5,893 nucleotides of DNA from Thermoplasmata archaeon (GTDB lineage: Archaea > Thermoplasmatota > Thermoplasmata > Thermoplasmatales > Thermoplasmataceae): positions 1 through 5,893 of the forward strand of contig JAJZXP010000330.1 of the NCBI GenBank assembly GCA_021806345.1. The letters run 5' to 3'. The notes beneath the pieces are model-generated. The model searched no databases. It was not told the origin of the DNA and worked only from the letters and a program-made list of their open reading frames with translations. The translations under genes were made by a program, and so were the position numbers. Positions 1 through 5,634 of this stretch are shown one piece after another; position 1 is the stretch's first letter; each line of letters opens with the position of its first letter.

Positions 1-92
1 TTCTTAAATGAAATCCCATTGCTTTCGTGTGATCAGAGAAGAGAATCTTGAAGAATGTCTGGAATGGGGCAAGCTCCTCCAAGAGAGAAAAT

Positions 93-845
93 ATGAATGA
101 AAATGAATGGACTCGTACAGAGAAGAAGATAGCGAGAAGCGCATTTGATAACGCTCTTCAAAGGGAATGCGATTTCATCATTAAGAGACTTGGGGAAATG
201 GTCTCGAGGGCACTGAAGATTTCCGATATATTGGAAATGCATCACTATCTTTCCGACACGCTGAAAGAGATGGAACTCAAATATGATTACAGGTATTCGC
301 GCATCATTCAAGTGTTTGGCCGGTTACTTGCTGAAGGATGGCTCTCCGAGGAAGATCTGAAAGGGCTTGGCAAGGAAAAGATGGAACAAATCACGAATAC
401 CGCTAGTTCGATACGCTCCCTTGTTATTGACGACGAACCCGCAGAGAAGGATGCGGTGCACCATGAAGATGGACGGGGATCGAGAGGGGATGGCAGTTCT
501 CCCACGAAACTGAGCACAAAAGAAAAGGGACGAACTCCGGAAGATCTCACAAAGATGATCGAGGATGCGATAGTTGACGCATATACCTTTGAGGAGCAGG
601 AGACTGCCTTCCTCACTGTACTTCAAGACTCGTTTCACTTCCCTTTCCATGCCATTGTAGTAGGAGAGCCGGTAGAGGTCAGGAATTTTGACCTTGATGA
701 GGGCGAGGTAGGTATTGTAGCGGTATGCAGGCGCCTTGGAAAGAATTACCGAGTCAATGTCACAGCTCTTGAATGGGATGATCATAAGCCTTCTGGCGCA
801 GAATGGATTGATGCATACAGACAATGGCGTAAATCTGGCCTGTAG
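93..845 (+). CDS. FRP-like / CcbP-like (calcium-binding) two-domain protein
   Basis: Predicted soluble protein of 250 residues. Residues 6-100 resemble the fluorescence recovery protein family: W6 followed by TEKKIAR, then a helix with H50 (MHHYLS), KYDYR at 63-67 and IIQVFGRLLAEGWLSEEDL at about 71-89. In cyanobacteria FRP detaches the orange carotenoid protein from phycobilisomes. The residues I recall as the OCP-contacting patch (W50, D54, R60 in Synechocystis) align with L47, H51 and L57 here, so that role is unlikely. A charged low-complexity linker (about 105-147) leads to a C-terminal CcbP-like domain (about 150-245): an IVDAY helix, FPFHAIVVGEPVEV, an acidic FDLDEGEVG loop, AVCRRLGKNYRVNV and terminal WIDAYRQW. 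CcbP is a small non-EF-hand calcium-binding protein known from cyanobacteria. The frame is open from a TTG at 48, but I chose ATG 93 because FRP homology starts just after it. Function is unknown; calcium-dependent regulation is a guess. There is no same-strand partner gene in the window. Confidence 0.8.
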   Translation: MNENEWTRTEKKIARSAFDNALQRECDFIIKRLGEMVSRALKISDILEMHHYLSDTLKEMELKYDYRYSRIIQVFGRLLAEGWLSEEDLKGLGKEKMEQITNTASSIRSLVIDDEPAEKDAVHHEDGRGSRGDGSSPTKLSTKEKGRTPEDLTKMIEDAIVDAYTFEEQETAFLTVLQDSFHFPFHAIVVGEPVEVRNFDLDEGEVGIVAVCRRLGKNYRVNVTALEWDDHKPSGAEWIDAYRQWRKSGL

Positions 846-1011
846 TTACCACCAGGGGAATGAGGAACGCCATAACATTGTGAACCCCCTCAGAACCCGA
901 TTCTGCTCCAATTTGCTGCGTGTTCTGTCAGTTCTACCCAATGATGGTCTTTCCGGGAGTGAAAATTTATAGCAAAAGAGCATAAAATTCGAAAAGAATC
1001 AGGGTAATTGC
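846..1011. other. Intergenic stretch without recognisable gene
   Basis: Between the stop of the FRP/CcbP-like gene and the repeat I see no coding signal beyond out-of-frame shadows, no RNA gene and no clear hairpin terminator. The sequence becomes more AT-rich after about 955. Confidence 0.5.
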
Positions 1012-1102
1012 CTCATGTGTAAATGCCGATAACAAGCGTTGAAACAATATGCAATGAATTATGATATTCTGTATAACTCCTGCTTTCCCATGATTAGTTA
1101 AT
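1012..1102. repeat. Copy 1 of an imperfect long direct repeat
   Basis: Bases 1037-1102 match 5712-5776 with three substitutions and one single-base gap. The shared core includes CAATGAATTATGATATTCTG. A weaker match (ctcat...aatg..ata...cgttg) extends leftward to about 1012. The two copies are in the same orientation and bracket the IS debris and the three-gene operon. This copy ends about 22 bases before the outer end of the first IS remnant. Its identity is unknown: it may be the end of another mobile element, a duplicated attachment or target region, or a shared non-coding element. Confidence 0.85.
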
Positions 1103-1115
1103 CTATAACTCCGCC

Positions 1116-1122
1116 TTTTTTT
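1116..1122 (+). terminator. T7 tract, possible archaeal terminator
   Basis: Seven consecutive T on the plus strand follow GC-containing sequence (cgcc). Archaeal RNA polymerase stops at oligo-T tracts without needing a hairpin, so this could stop transcripts from the FRP/CcbP-like gene. It lies about 270 bases past the stop codon, which makes the assignment weak. Confidence 0.2.
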
Positions 1123-1124
1123 AA

Positions 1125-1139
1125 GCTTGAGTTTCTTAT
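1125..1139. repeat. Terminal repeat of the IS remnant
   Basis: Cttgagtttcttatg at this site matches the start of the neighbouring element's terminal repeat (cttgagtttcgcaag) in its first ten bases and lies at the expected distance from the transposase stop. The partner repeat is lost. Confidence 0.6.
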
Positions 1140-1202
1140 GACAATGAGTATTATGGTTTTATACTGAGCCTTAATTTTACACATTACCTTGCTATTTTCC
1201 AA

Positions 1203-1575
1203 TTATGCAGTCTGTGCACTATTCAGGATCTTTTCAGAGTATTCGATCCCCATCTGCTTTAGCACAGATCCCGCATCCTCGCTCACGGATCGCATGAAGA
1301 TAATGCCATATCTTGTCTTAACCGGAGTCACCATGAGTCCATTCAAATTGTGGGCGATGCTTTCCATTGTCTTTCCAATTCTCCTCTCCATGATCCTTGA
1401 AATCAGGAGGGACAGAACGCAGACAAATACATGCGCCCTGTTCCTCCGCTCCTTGCTGTGGTTCACCGGTCGTATTTCAAGGAATGATTTGATAGTCCGG
1501 AATGACCTTTCGATCCGCTAGAGATCCTTGTATTTCTCCACGATATCCTTCGGCGGAAGGGAGGTATTCGTTATG
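1203..1575 (-). pseudogene. IS1634-family transposase, C-terminal remnant with internal amber
   Basis: Read on the minus strand, the fragment runs VITNTSLPPKDIVEKYKDL, then TAG, then RIERSFRTIKSFLEIRPVNH, RAHVFVCVLSLLISR, and ends ILNSAQTA. It holds the IS4/IS1634 C-terminal signature Y-(2)-x-(3)-E-(6)-K. The in-frame TAG (minus-strand codon at 1519-1521) occupies the position that is W in the sister element's YKEQWQIE, so a single TGG to TAG change explains it. Over 47 aligned residues from the catalytic E onward, about 34 are identical to the neighbouring transposase, so the two are related but not recent duplicates. The N-terminal two thirds, including the first two catalytic aspartates, is gone. 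It cannot encode a working transposase. Confidence 0.85.
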
Positions 1576-1589
1576 ACTTGAGTTTCGCA
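1576..1589. repeat. Left terminal inverted repeat of the IS1634-type element
   Basis: Acttgagtttcgca is the inverted match (13 of 14) of the right end at 2962-2975. It sits about 71 bases beyond the transposase stop codon. Confidence 0.8.
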
Positions 1590-1646
1590 AGAAATATTGA
1601 GAGAAAATTCCGCTGAAGCTGATAAATCCGTAATTTCTATACGCTC

Positions 1647-2864
1647 TTAGCTTGATTTCGGTAGTGCGCCAACCAGTATCCGTTCCGGGAGTTTTATTCT
1701 TAATTCATTGAGTATTCCAGCCGCTTCGTCCGATTCAGATTGATACACTATATTCTTTGGTGATTTGACGGGTATGACCTTTATTTCACACAGTATCTCC
1801 GCTGTTCTTTCTATTGTCAGGCGGGATTCTGTGAGCCTCTTCTCAATCACCCTCGAAAGCAGAAGTGACAATACGCGCACAAAGACATGTGCCCTGATCC
1901 TTTCGGATTTCCTGTGGTATACCGGACGTATCTCGAGGTACGATTTGATTGTGCGGAATGATCTCTCAATCTGCCACTGTTCCTTGTATGAGGATATAAC
2001 TTTATCTTCCGGAATATCAGTGTTGGTGACTATGAGGAATCTCCCCGCAAGCTTCTCCAGTATTCCGATCCTCTTTTCATTGAGCACTGCACCATCTGCT
2101 GAGAACTTAACCAGTGATTTCAGCTTTCCCAGGGATTTCTTCAGTTCCTTCTGATCCGGTATTTCGGATATCTTCCTCTTCACGATATCGATTTTATCAT
2201 CGATATCCTTCAGATTGAGTTCCTCCCTCTTTCTGTTGTATACGGCGATATGCCTTCTCCTTTCTGCGAGTCTCCTCTGATCCCCTGTGGAATCACCCTT
2301 CATTACTTTGTCCACGTTTATGGCAACCCGCTTTATGATCAGGTCAGTGTCAGGCTTCAGTTCCCTGAATATTTCGATCTCTATGTCATCCTTTACCGAG
2401 ATGAGTTTATCCAGAGTCCGGCATATATTGTCGTCATTCAGGTCAACTTCGGACCATGGATAATATACCTTTTCTGACAGGTTTATGAGAGAGAGATCCG
2501 ATGATGGCTCCAGCAGCCTTGCGATTATCATGAGGTTCAGGATATGGGCGTAAACACCCGTATTCTTTCTCAATATCTCAAGGATGCCGCTGTTATTCAT
2601 TACCGCCATGGAAGCATAGGCAATCCCGAATTCCTTCGACGGCAGAAGGGAGAATTCCCCTAGGGTCATCCTTCTTATGGAATCCTTCTCACTGGCGAGA
2701 AGAAGTGCCTTCCTGTATCTCTCCATGTCACCCTCATTCCTGACAGGTCCCAGATATTCCAGAATCCTTGTCTTCTGCTTTCCGTTCTCCCTGTACCGTT
2801 CGCATATCTGGGCGTATTCATACACATTCTTTCCTCTCCTGTTTCGTGATACCCTCAGGTACAT
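1647..2864 (-). CDS. IS1634-family transposase, catalytic core deleted
   Basis: From ATG 2864 (MYLRVSRNRRGKNVYEY, the usual family N-terminus) this is 405 residues; the frame is open back to a TTG at 2912. The N-terminal part (QICERYRENGKQKTRILEYL) and helical region (HILNLMIIARLLEPSSDLSL) are intact, as is the C-terminal motif YKEQWQIERSFRTIK, which fits Y-(2)-R-(3)-E-(6)-K with Q in the R position. Between FRELKPDTDLI and IKRVAINVDKV, near 2330-2350, the family normally has about 100 residues carrying the first two catalytic aspartates (a LYD-type D1 and a GDRG-type D2). Here they are absent although the frame is kept. Family members are usually about 480-560 residues. The product should be unable to cut DNA, though it may still bind the element ends or be expressed. 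It may have been moved in trans by an intact relative. Confidence 0.85.
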   Translation of the reverse strand: MYLRVSRNRRGKNVYEYAQICERYRENGKQKTRILEYLGPVRNEGDMERYRKALLLASEKDSIRRMTLGEFSLLPSKEFGIAYASMAVMNNSGILEILRKNTGVYAHILNLMIIARLLEPSSDLSLINLSEKVYYPWSEVDLNDDNICRTLDKLISVKDDIEIEIFRELKPDTDLIIKRVAINVDKVMKGDSTGDQRRLAERRRHIAVYNRKREELNLKDIDDKIDIVKRKISEIPDQKELKKSLGKLKSLVKFSADGAVLNEKRIGILEKLAGRFLIVTNTDIPEDKVISSYKEQWQIERSFRTIKSYLEIRPVYHRKSERIRAHVFVRVLSLLLSRVIEKRLTESRLTIERTAEILCEIKVIPVKSPKNIVYQSESDEAAGILNELRIKLPERILVGALPKSS

Positions 2865-2961
2865 ACCCATGCATCGAAGGTGCACGGATACAACAGGGAT
2901 CATTTCATTCAAGAAAGGCAGTAAAATGCACGTTATGCAGATGAAGTCACAATAATCTAAG

Positions 2962-2975
2962 TGCGGAACTCAAGT
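2962..2975. repeat. Right terminal inverted repeat of the IS1634-type element
   Basis: Tgcggaactcaagt is inverted relative to 1576-1589 with one mismatch. It lies on the 5' side of the transposase gene, about 98 bases before the preferred start. Confidence 0.8.
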
Positions 2976-3038
2976 TTGACTTCAACATTCAAGGTATAAG
3001 GAAGGACAGAGTCCACAAATTATAGCTAAATCCACTTG

Positions 3039-3084
3039 TTTGTGCAGGAGATGAGTAGATCATATCGTTCTATGATCGCACAAA
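3039..3084. other. Bulged long stem-loop in the spacer between IS and operon
   Basis: Two nested perfect inverted repeats share one axis. The outer arms are tttgtgc (3039-3045) and gcacaaa (3078-3084). The inner arms are gatcata (3058-3064) and tatgatc (3071-3077), around a 6-base loop (tcgttc). The right arms are directly adjacent, while the left arms are separated by a 12-base bulge (aggagatgagta). This gives 14 base pairs in all. It lies downstream of the RDD-SpoIIM gene and just outside the IS element. It could be a small RNA, a 3'-end structure, a protein-binding palindrome or the hairpin end of a lost IS200/IS605-type element. The rest of 2976-3146 shows nothing else. Confidence 0.45.
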
Positions 3085-3146
3085 AATTATCCAAGAAATG
3101 CCATAATATCTTGTGCACCATTAGAGATCAGAGGCAAATTTGAGCA

Positions 3147-4196
3147 TCAAATATTCAACACACCTATGTGAGATTCTATAAGTGCACCTATACAAAGTAA
3201 AACTATTGAAAACAAAAAGTAATAACCTGAAATGTAAAGCAAATTTTTGGTTCTGCTGAAAAAGAGCTCAGAACCTTGATTTCTAATAAGAGATTGGACG
3301 AATGATATCAGTATATCAGCCAAAACCATTGCAAAAGCTATTCCGAAAACATAACCTAATGTCTCTGGAAAGAACTGAGGCAATACGTACTTTACAAAAG
3401 AACCTGGGCCATTTGCAATATTTAAAGAGCTTAAAATTTGAGTTTCATTTAAGTTTGAAGTGAAAATGGAAATAAAAGTTCCGAAAAAGACAGATAGGCC
3501 TCCAACCATATATTCGTTTAGGTCAAGCGATAAATTATTTGAAAATATAGTTTCGAACATTTTGAGCACATCGCTTGGTTGAACATTAGAGGAATGTCCA
3601 GTTGAAGTAAGCGATGGAAGTGGTGTTATGTATGTGTAAATAACCATATAGATCAGAAACATTGAATAAAAGAGAACTAAAGAACCTGCCACATATTGAA
3701 TTAACAGGCCTTTATACTCATTGCGAGTTTTGTTTGATTCTTTTTTTGCAGACACTAGATTGTATTTCTTGTCAAATAAGCTTTGCAACAATTTTGTGTT
3801 CTTAAATAAAAACAATGAATTAATCATATTTGAGATGAAGAAAGATTTTATCAGATTCCTTACTAAAAGAATACTAGTAAAGCGATTTCTAGTAAATTCA
3901 TATTTAGGAACAAATTGAAGCTTGAAAATATTACTTCCAACACCGAAATTTGTCAAGGTCTCAAAGGAATAGTACAAATAGGAGACCAAGAATAGCGTCA
4001 GAAGATTCAAAAGACCAGTTCTTGTGGTAAATATTGGGTTTAACCCATTAATAAAAGATATATTATATGCAACAAAGAAATCTAAAAGTCTTGACTTTAC
4101 CCCTAGCGAAAAATCAATTAGCGCTGAAAGTGGTATAAGGAAAGATTGCTCAATCATGTAAGACAAGTATCTTTCGCTCAGATCAGAGATTTTCAT
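3147..4196 (-). CDS. RDD-SpoIIM (DUF95) fusion integral membrane protein
   Basis: 349 residues, strongly hydrophobic, with about six to eight membrane segments. Residues 8-150 fit the RDD family: R9 and D28 in the first segment, YYSFETLTNFGVGSNIFKLQ (75-94) in place of the usual G-x-T-x-G-K stretch, LVRNLIKSF at 111-119 and a closing LFDKKYNLVSAKK. Residues 160-349 fit SpoIIM/DUF95: FSNNLSLDL, GGLSVFFGTFISI, then LPQFFPETLGYVFG with E278 matching the conserved E of the family's LPHGxFE motif, and a final IGALIESHI with E341. In bacteria RDD and SpoIIM are often separate neighbouring genes, for example in MoxR-DUF58 operons. DUF95 proteins also occur in circular-bacteriocin clusters, where they aid maturation, secretion or immunity. 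The start overlaps the upstream peptidase stop as ATGA (4193-4196), implying translational coupling. Transport or immunity for the small upstream protein is the favoured inference. Confidence 0.75.
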   Translation of the reverse strand: MKISDLSERYLSYMIEQSFLIPLSALIDFSLGVKSRLLDFFVAYNISFINGLNPIFTTRTGLLNLLTLFLVSYLYYSFETLTNFGVGSNIFKLQFVPKYEFTRNRFTSILLVRNLIKSFFISNMINSLFLFKNTKLLQSLFDKKYNLVSAKKESNKTRNEYKGLLIQYVAGSLVLFYSMFLIYMVIYTYITPLPSLTSTGHSSNVQPSDVLKMFETIFSNNLSLDLNEYMVGGLSVFFGTFISIFTSNLNETQILSSLNIANGPGSFVKYVLPQFFPETLGYVFGIAFAMVLADILISFVQSLIRNQGSELFFSRTKNLLYISGYYFLFSIVLLCIGALIESHIGVLNI

Positions 4197-5029
4197 ATGT
4201 TTCTTATTTTCTCCATTCTCTTCTTCAGTTCCTCTAAAGATCTTGTTCGTACACTGTCACTATATTTGCCTTCCATGAGGTAGTCTTCAAGCTTCCCGAG
4301 GAGTGATATCATGGCTTTTTTTTCGTCACAATGTTTAATCGCAAAAGCATCTGCTTCAATCTGGGACTGTTTGTTCAATCTAATCATAAGTATTAGGGAG
4401 AGGGCCGATATCAGAAACAAGAATAGAGGCACTGGGTAAAGGATGAATAAAATCTTTAGGTTGATAAAGGTCATCAATAATGCAAGCGCAACAAGAAATG
4501 AGAATACGAATACCCTTTGCATTAAAAAATTCTTACTAACAAATCCTGTTTCGACATGAGCAAGTTCATGCAGGATTAACAGGGTTAATTCACTTTCAGA
4601 AAGCTCATCAATGAAACTATCTTCAATGTACAAAGTAGGTGTCTTGCCAAGTTTCTCTCCAAAGCCTACAAATGCCGGTGGGAATTTTCCATTGTTTGCA
4701 AAAATCCTCACTTCCAAACCATTTTCAACAATGCCAGACAGAAGGCCAGAATACTTTTCAGACAACTCATTGTTAGCAAAAGAGACTAGGTTTGAAGGGT
4801 TGTATTTTTCGAGCCACCAAGGACCAGGGTATAGCCCACCATCTAGCTTTTCTTTGGAATACACGTAAATAACTATGCCCATAAAAAAGGCTGAAATTGG
4901 TATTGCAATTGTACTGAATAGTGTTTCGTAATTGTTGGAAATGAAGTAAGCGGAAATAATGTACAAAACAACAGTGACAGCGATCCAGGAAAAAAAGGAC
5001 ATCACAAATTTGAGCTGAGGGTCTCTCAT
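4193..5029 (-). CDS. M48-family (HtpX-like) membrane zinc metallopeptidase
   Basis: 278 residues. Two N-terminal membrane segments (about 10-30 and 37-57) precede a soluble domain with LEVRIFANNGKFPPAFVGFG and LYIEDSFIDELSESEL. The zinc motif HELAH is at 154-158, with two more membrane segments (about 168-190 and 193-217) and then QIEADAFA, whose E225 is the expected third zinc ligand. This order and topology match HtpX/M48 proteases, which cleave membrane proteins or peptides at the cytoplasmic face. The length is typical of short HtpX homologues, and all catalytic residues are present, so activity is expected. It lies 51 bases after the 172-aa gene and overlaps the RDD-SpoIIM gene by 4 bases. 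The neighbouring 172-aa protein is a plausible substrate, for leader removal or turnover; that is inference. General membrane quality control is the alternative. Confidence 0.88.
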   Translation of the reverse strand: MRDPQLKFVMSFFSWIAVTVVLYIISAYFISNNYETLFSTIAIPISAFFMGIVIYVYSKEKLDGGLYPGPWWLEKYNPSNLVSFANNELSEKYSGLLSGIVENGLEVRIFANNGKFPPAFVGFGEKLGKTPTLYIEDSFIDELSESELTLLILHELAHVETGFVSKNFLMQRVFVFSFLVALALLMTFINLKILFILYPVPLFLFLISALSLILMIRLNKQSQIEADAFAIKHCDEKKAMISLLGKLEDYLMEGKYSDSVRTRSLEELKKRMEKIRNI

Positions 5030-5056
5030 AGTACCAGATTTATCGATATATATCTC

Positions 5057-5064
5057 ATTTAAAA
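5057..5064 (-). promoter_or_regulatory. Candidate TATA box for the peptidase gene
   Basis: On the minus strand TTTTAAAT lies 28-35 bases before the peptidase ATG, the spacing expected for a leaderless archaeal transcript. No Shine-Dalgarno is visible before that ATG. It could give the peptidase and RDD-SpoIIM genes an internal promoter in addition to read-through from the 172-aa gene. Confidence 0.4.
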
Positions 5065-5070
5065 TTTTAT

Positions 5071-5088
5071 GGGAGTTAATTCACTCCC
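5071..5088 (-). terminator. Hairpin overlapping the stop codon of the 172-aa gene
   Basis: Gggagt (5071-5076) and actccc (5083-5088) form a perfect 6-bp stem with a 6-base loop, and the TGA stop (5081-5083) lies partly in the stem. The following minus-strand sequence is AT-rich (ataaaatttt). It may weaken read-through into the peptidase gene or protect the 3' end of the small-protein message, which would allow unequal expression in the operon. Confidence 0.4.
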
Positions 5089-5599
5089 CCAAAATCCAAC
5101 CTGACAAAGCACCTATTGCCGCCAAAGTAACTGGCCCTAGACTTACCCCTGCAATGGAAACCAGTATTATGTCTGTAATTGAACCAACACTGATTGCGCC
5201 TGATGCAAGAATTAGGTCAGCTATCAAGGGCACTGCCCATGCTAATACGCTGAGTTCAAACCCATTAAGTGCCCCAAGTATAGAGGATGTTAACTGTGCC
5301 TTACTTGGCTTCATTCCAAAATGCTCGAATTCGTAAAGGTAAAGATCTCCGTGATGAGCAATTGTATAGCTCGCAACTCCCATTTCCGTGAATTCTAGTG
5401 GTAGCGCATTGCCCTCCATCGCGATCAAAACCCCATACACCGGCACACCCGCTGCAGCAAGAATGAAAATAACCACAGTTGACGACAGGATCGCTTTTTT
5501 CCAAAAGTTCTCTTTCTTCTTCTTAACCACTTCATTAGTCAATTGAGAATCTTGGTTCAAAAGACTAATGAATATCGGATTAATATTGTAGACCTCCAT
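5081..5599 (-). CDS. Small membrane-targeted protein, candidate bacteriocin-like peptide precursor
   Basis: 172 residues; not recognised as a named family. Residues 1-35 are polar and end in a KKKKENFWKK patch. Residues 36-61 form one membrane segment or uncleaved signal (AILSSTVVIFILAAAGVPVYGVLIAM), positively charged on its N side. Residues 62-103 are polar, with a HH pair and several acidic and aromatic residues (YTIAHHGDLYLYEFEHFG). Residues 104-172 are hydrophobic and rich in G, A, S, I and L, break into about four short helices, and end GALSGWILGE. That tail has the size (about 69 residues) and character of saposin-fold circular bacteriocins such as AS-48 or of pore-forming peptides, and no cysteines. 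The gene is first in an operon with an M48 protease and a SpoIIM/DUF95 protein, the latter typical of circular-bacteriocin clusters. The leader would be unusually long. Holin-like or plain membrane-protein roles are possible. Confidence 0.6.
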   Translation of the reverse strand: MEVYNINPIFISLLNQDSQLTNEVVKKKKENFWKKAILSSTVVIFILAAAGVPVYGVLIAMEGNALPLEFTEMGVASYTIAHHGDLYLYEFEHFGMKPSKAQLTSSILGALNGFELSVLAWAVPLIADLILASGAISVGSITDIILVSIAGVSLGPVTLAAIGALSGWILGE

Positions 5600-5624
5600 A
5601 AATGTTTTACTTTTAAGAATTATT

Positions 5625-5634
5625 AGTATTTATT
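5625..5634 (-). promoter_or_regulatory. Candidate TATA box for the three-gene operon
   Basis: On the minus strand AATAAATACT lies 26-35 bases before the ATG of the 172-aa gene, fitting a leaderless archaeal transcript. The 5' region is very AT-rich and has no Shine-Dalgarno before the ATG. A GGAGGT does occur, but immediately after the start codon, as codons 2-3. Confidence 0.45.

Larger units (their letters stand above)
1125..1575 (-). mobile_element. Remnant of an IS1634-type element (3' end only)
   Basis: The outer end at 1125 (cttgagtttcttatg) shares its first nine bases with the left terminal repeat of the neighbouring element at 1577. The stop codon of its transposase lies about 78 bases inside this end, compared with about 71 in the second element, so both are 3' ends of related elements. 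Only the last part of the transposase is present. The 5' part and the other terminal repeat are missing, and the remnant ends exactly where the terminal repeat of the second element begins. Confidence 0.75.
1576..2975 (-). mobile_element. IS1634-type element, internally deleted (about 1.4 kb)
   Basis: The element is bounded by 14-base terminal inverted repeats that match at 13 positions: acttgagtttcgca at 1576-1589, and tgcggaactcaagt at 2962-2975, whose reverse complement is acttgagttccgca. It contains one minus-strand transposase gene lacking the catalytic aspartate region. I see no target-site duplication: the left flank is gttatg and the right flank ttgact. The left end lies inside the reading frame of another IS remnant, but the right flank does not continue that frame, which suggests a deletion next to the insertion. 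Confidence 0.8.

Noticed and set aside
48..92. TTG at 48 as start of the FRP/CcbP-like gene
   Set aside because: The added 15 residues do not resemble FRP proteins; ATG 93 lies just before the conserved W-x-x-TEKK start.
324..824. Long minus-strand open frame opposite the FRP/CcbP-like gene
   Set aside because: It has no recognisable motif and lies antisense to a gene with two clear domain matches, so it is a shadow frame.
736..972. Plus-strand 78-residue frame overlapping the end of the FRP/CcbP-like gene
   Set aside because: It overlaps the conserved WIDAYRQW end in another frame, and its composition is not protein-like.
1189..1521. Plus-strand 110-residue open frame over the IS remnant
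   Set aside because: It is the reverse reading of the conserved transposase C-terminus; the minus-strand reading carries the family motif.
2865..2912. TTG at 2912 as start of the transposase
   Set aside because: IS1634 proteins typically begin at the MYLRVS-like sequence, encoded from 2864; the upstream 16 residues look like leader sequence. ATG 2870 remains possible.
4193..5029. Assigning the peptidase as a bona fide HtpX heat-shock protease (gene symbol htpX)
   Set aside because: The motifs fit M48 in general, but the accessory context and short length do not allow orthology to be claimed.
5301..5504. Minus-strand Cys-rich 67-residue frame inside the small-protein gene
   Set aside because: It looked like a cysteine-rich peptide, but it overlaps the middle of the better supported 172-aa gene in another frame, with no promoter or start signal of its own.
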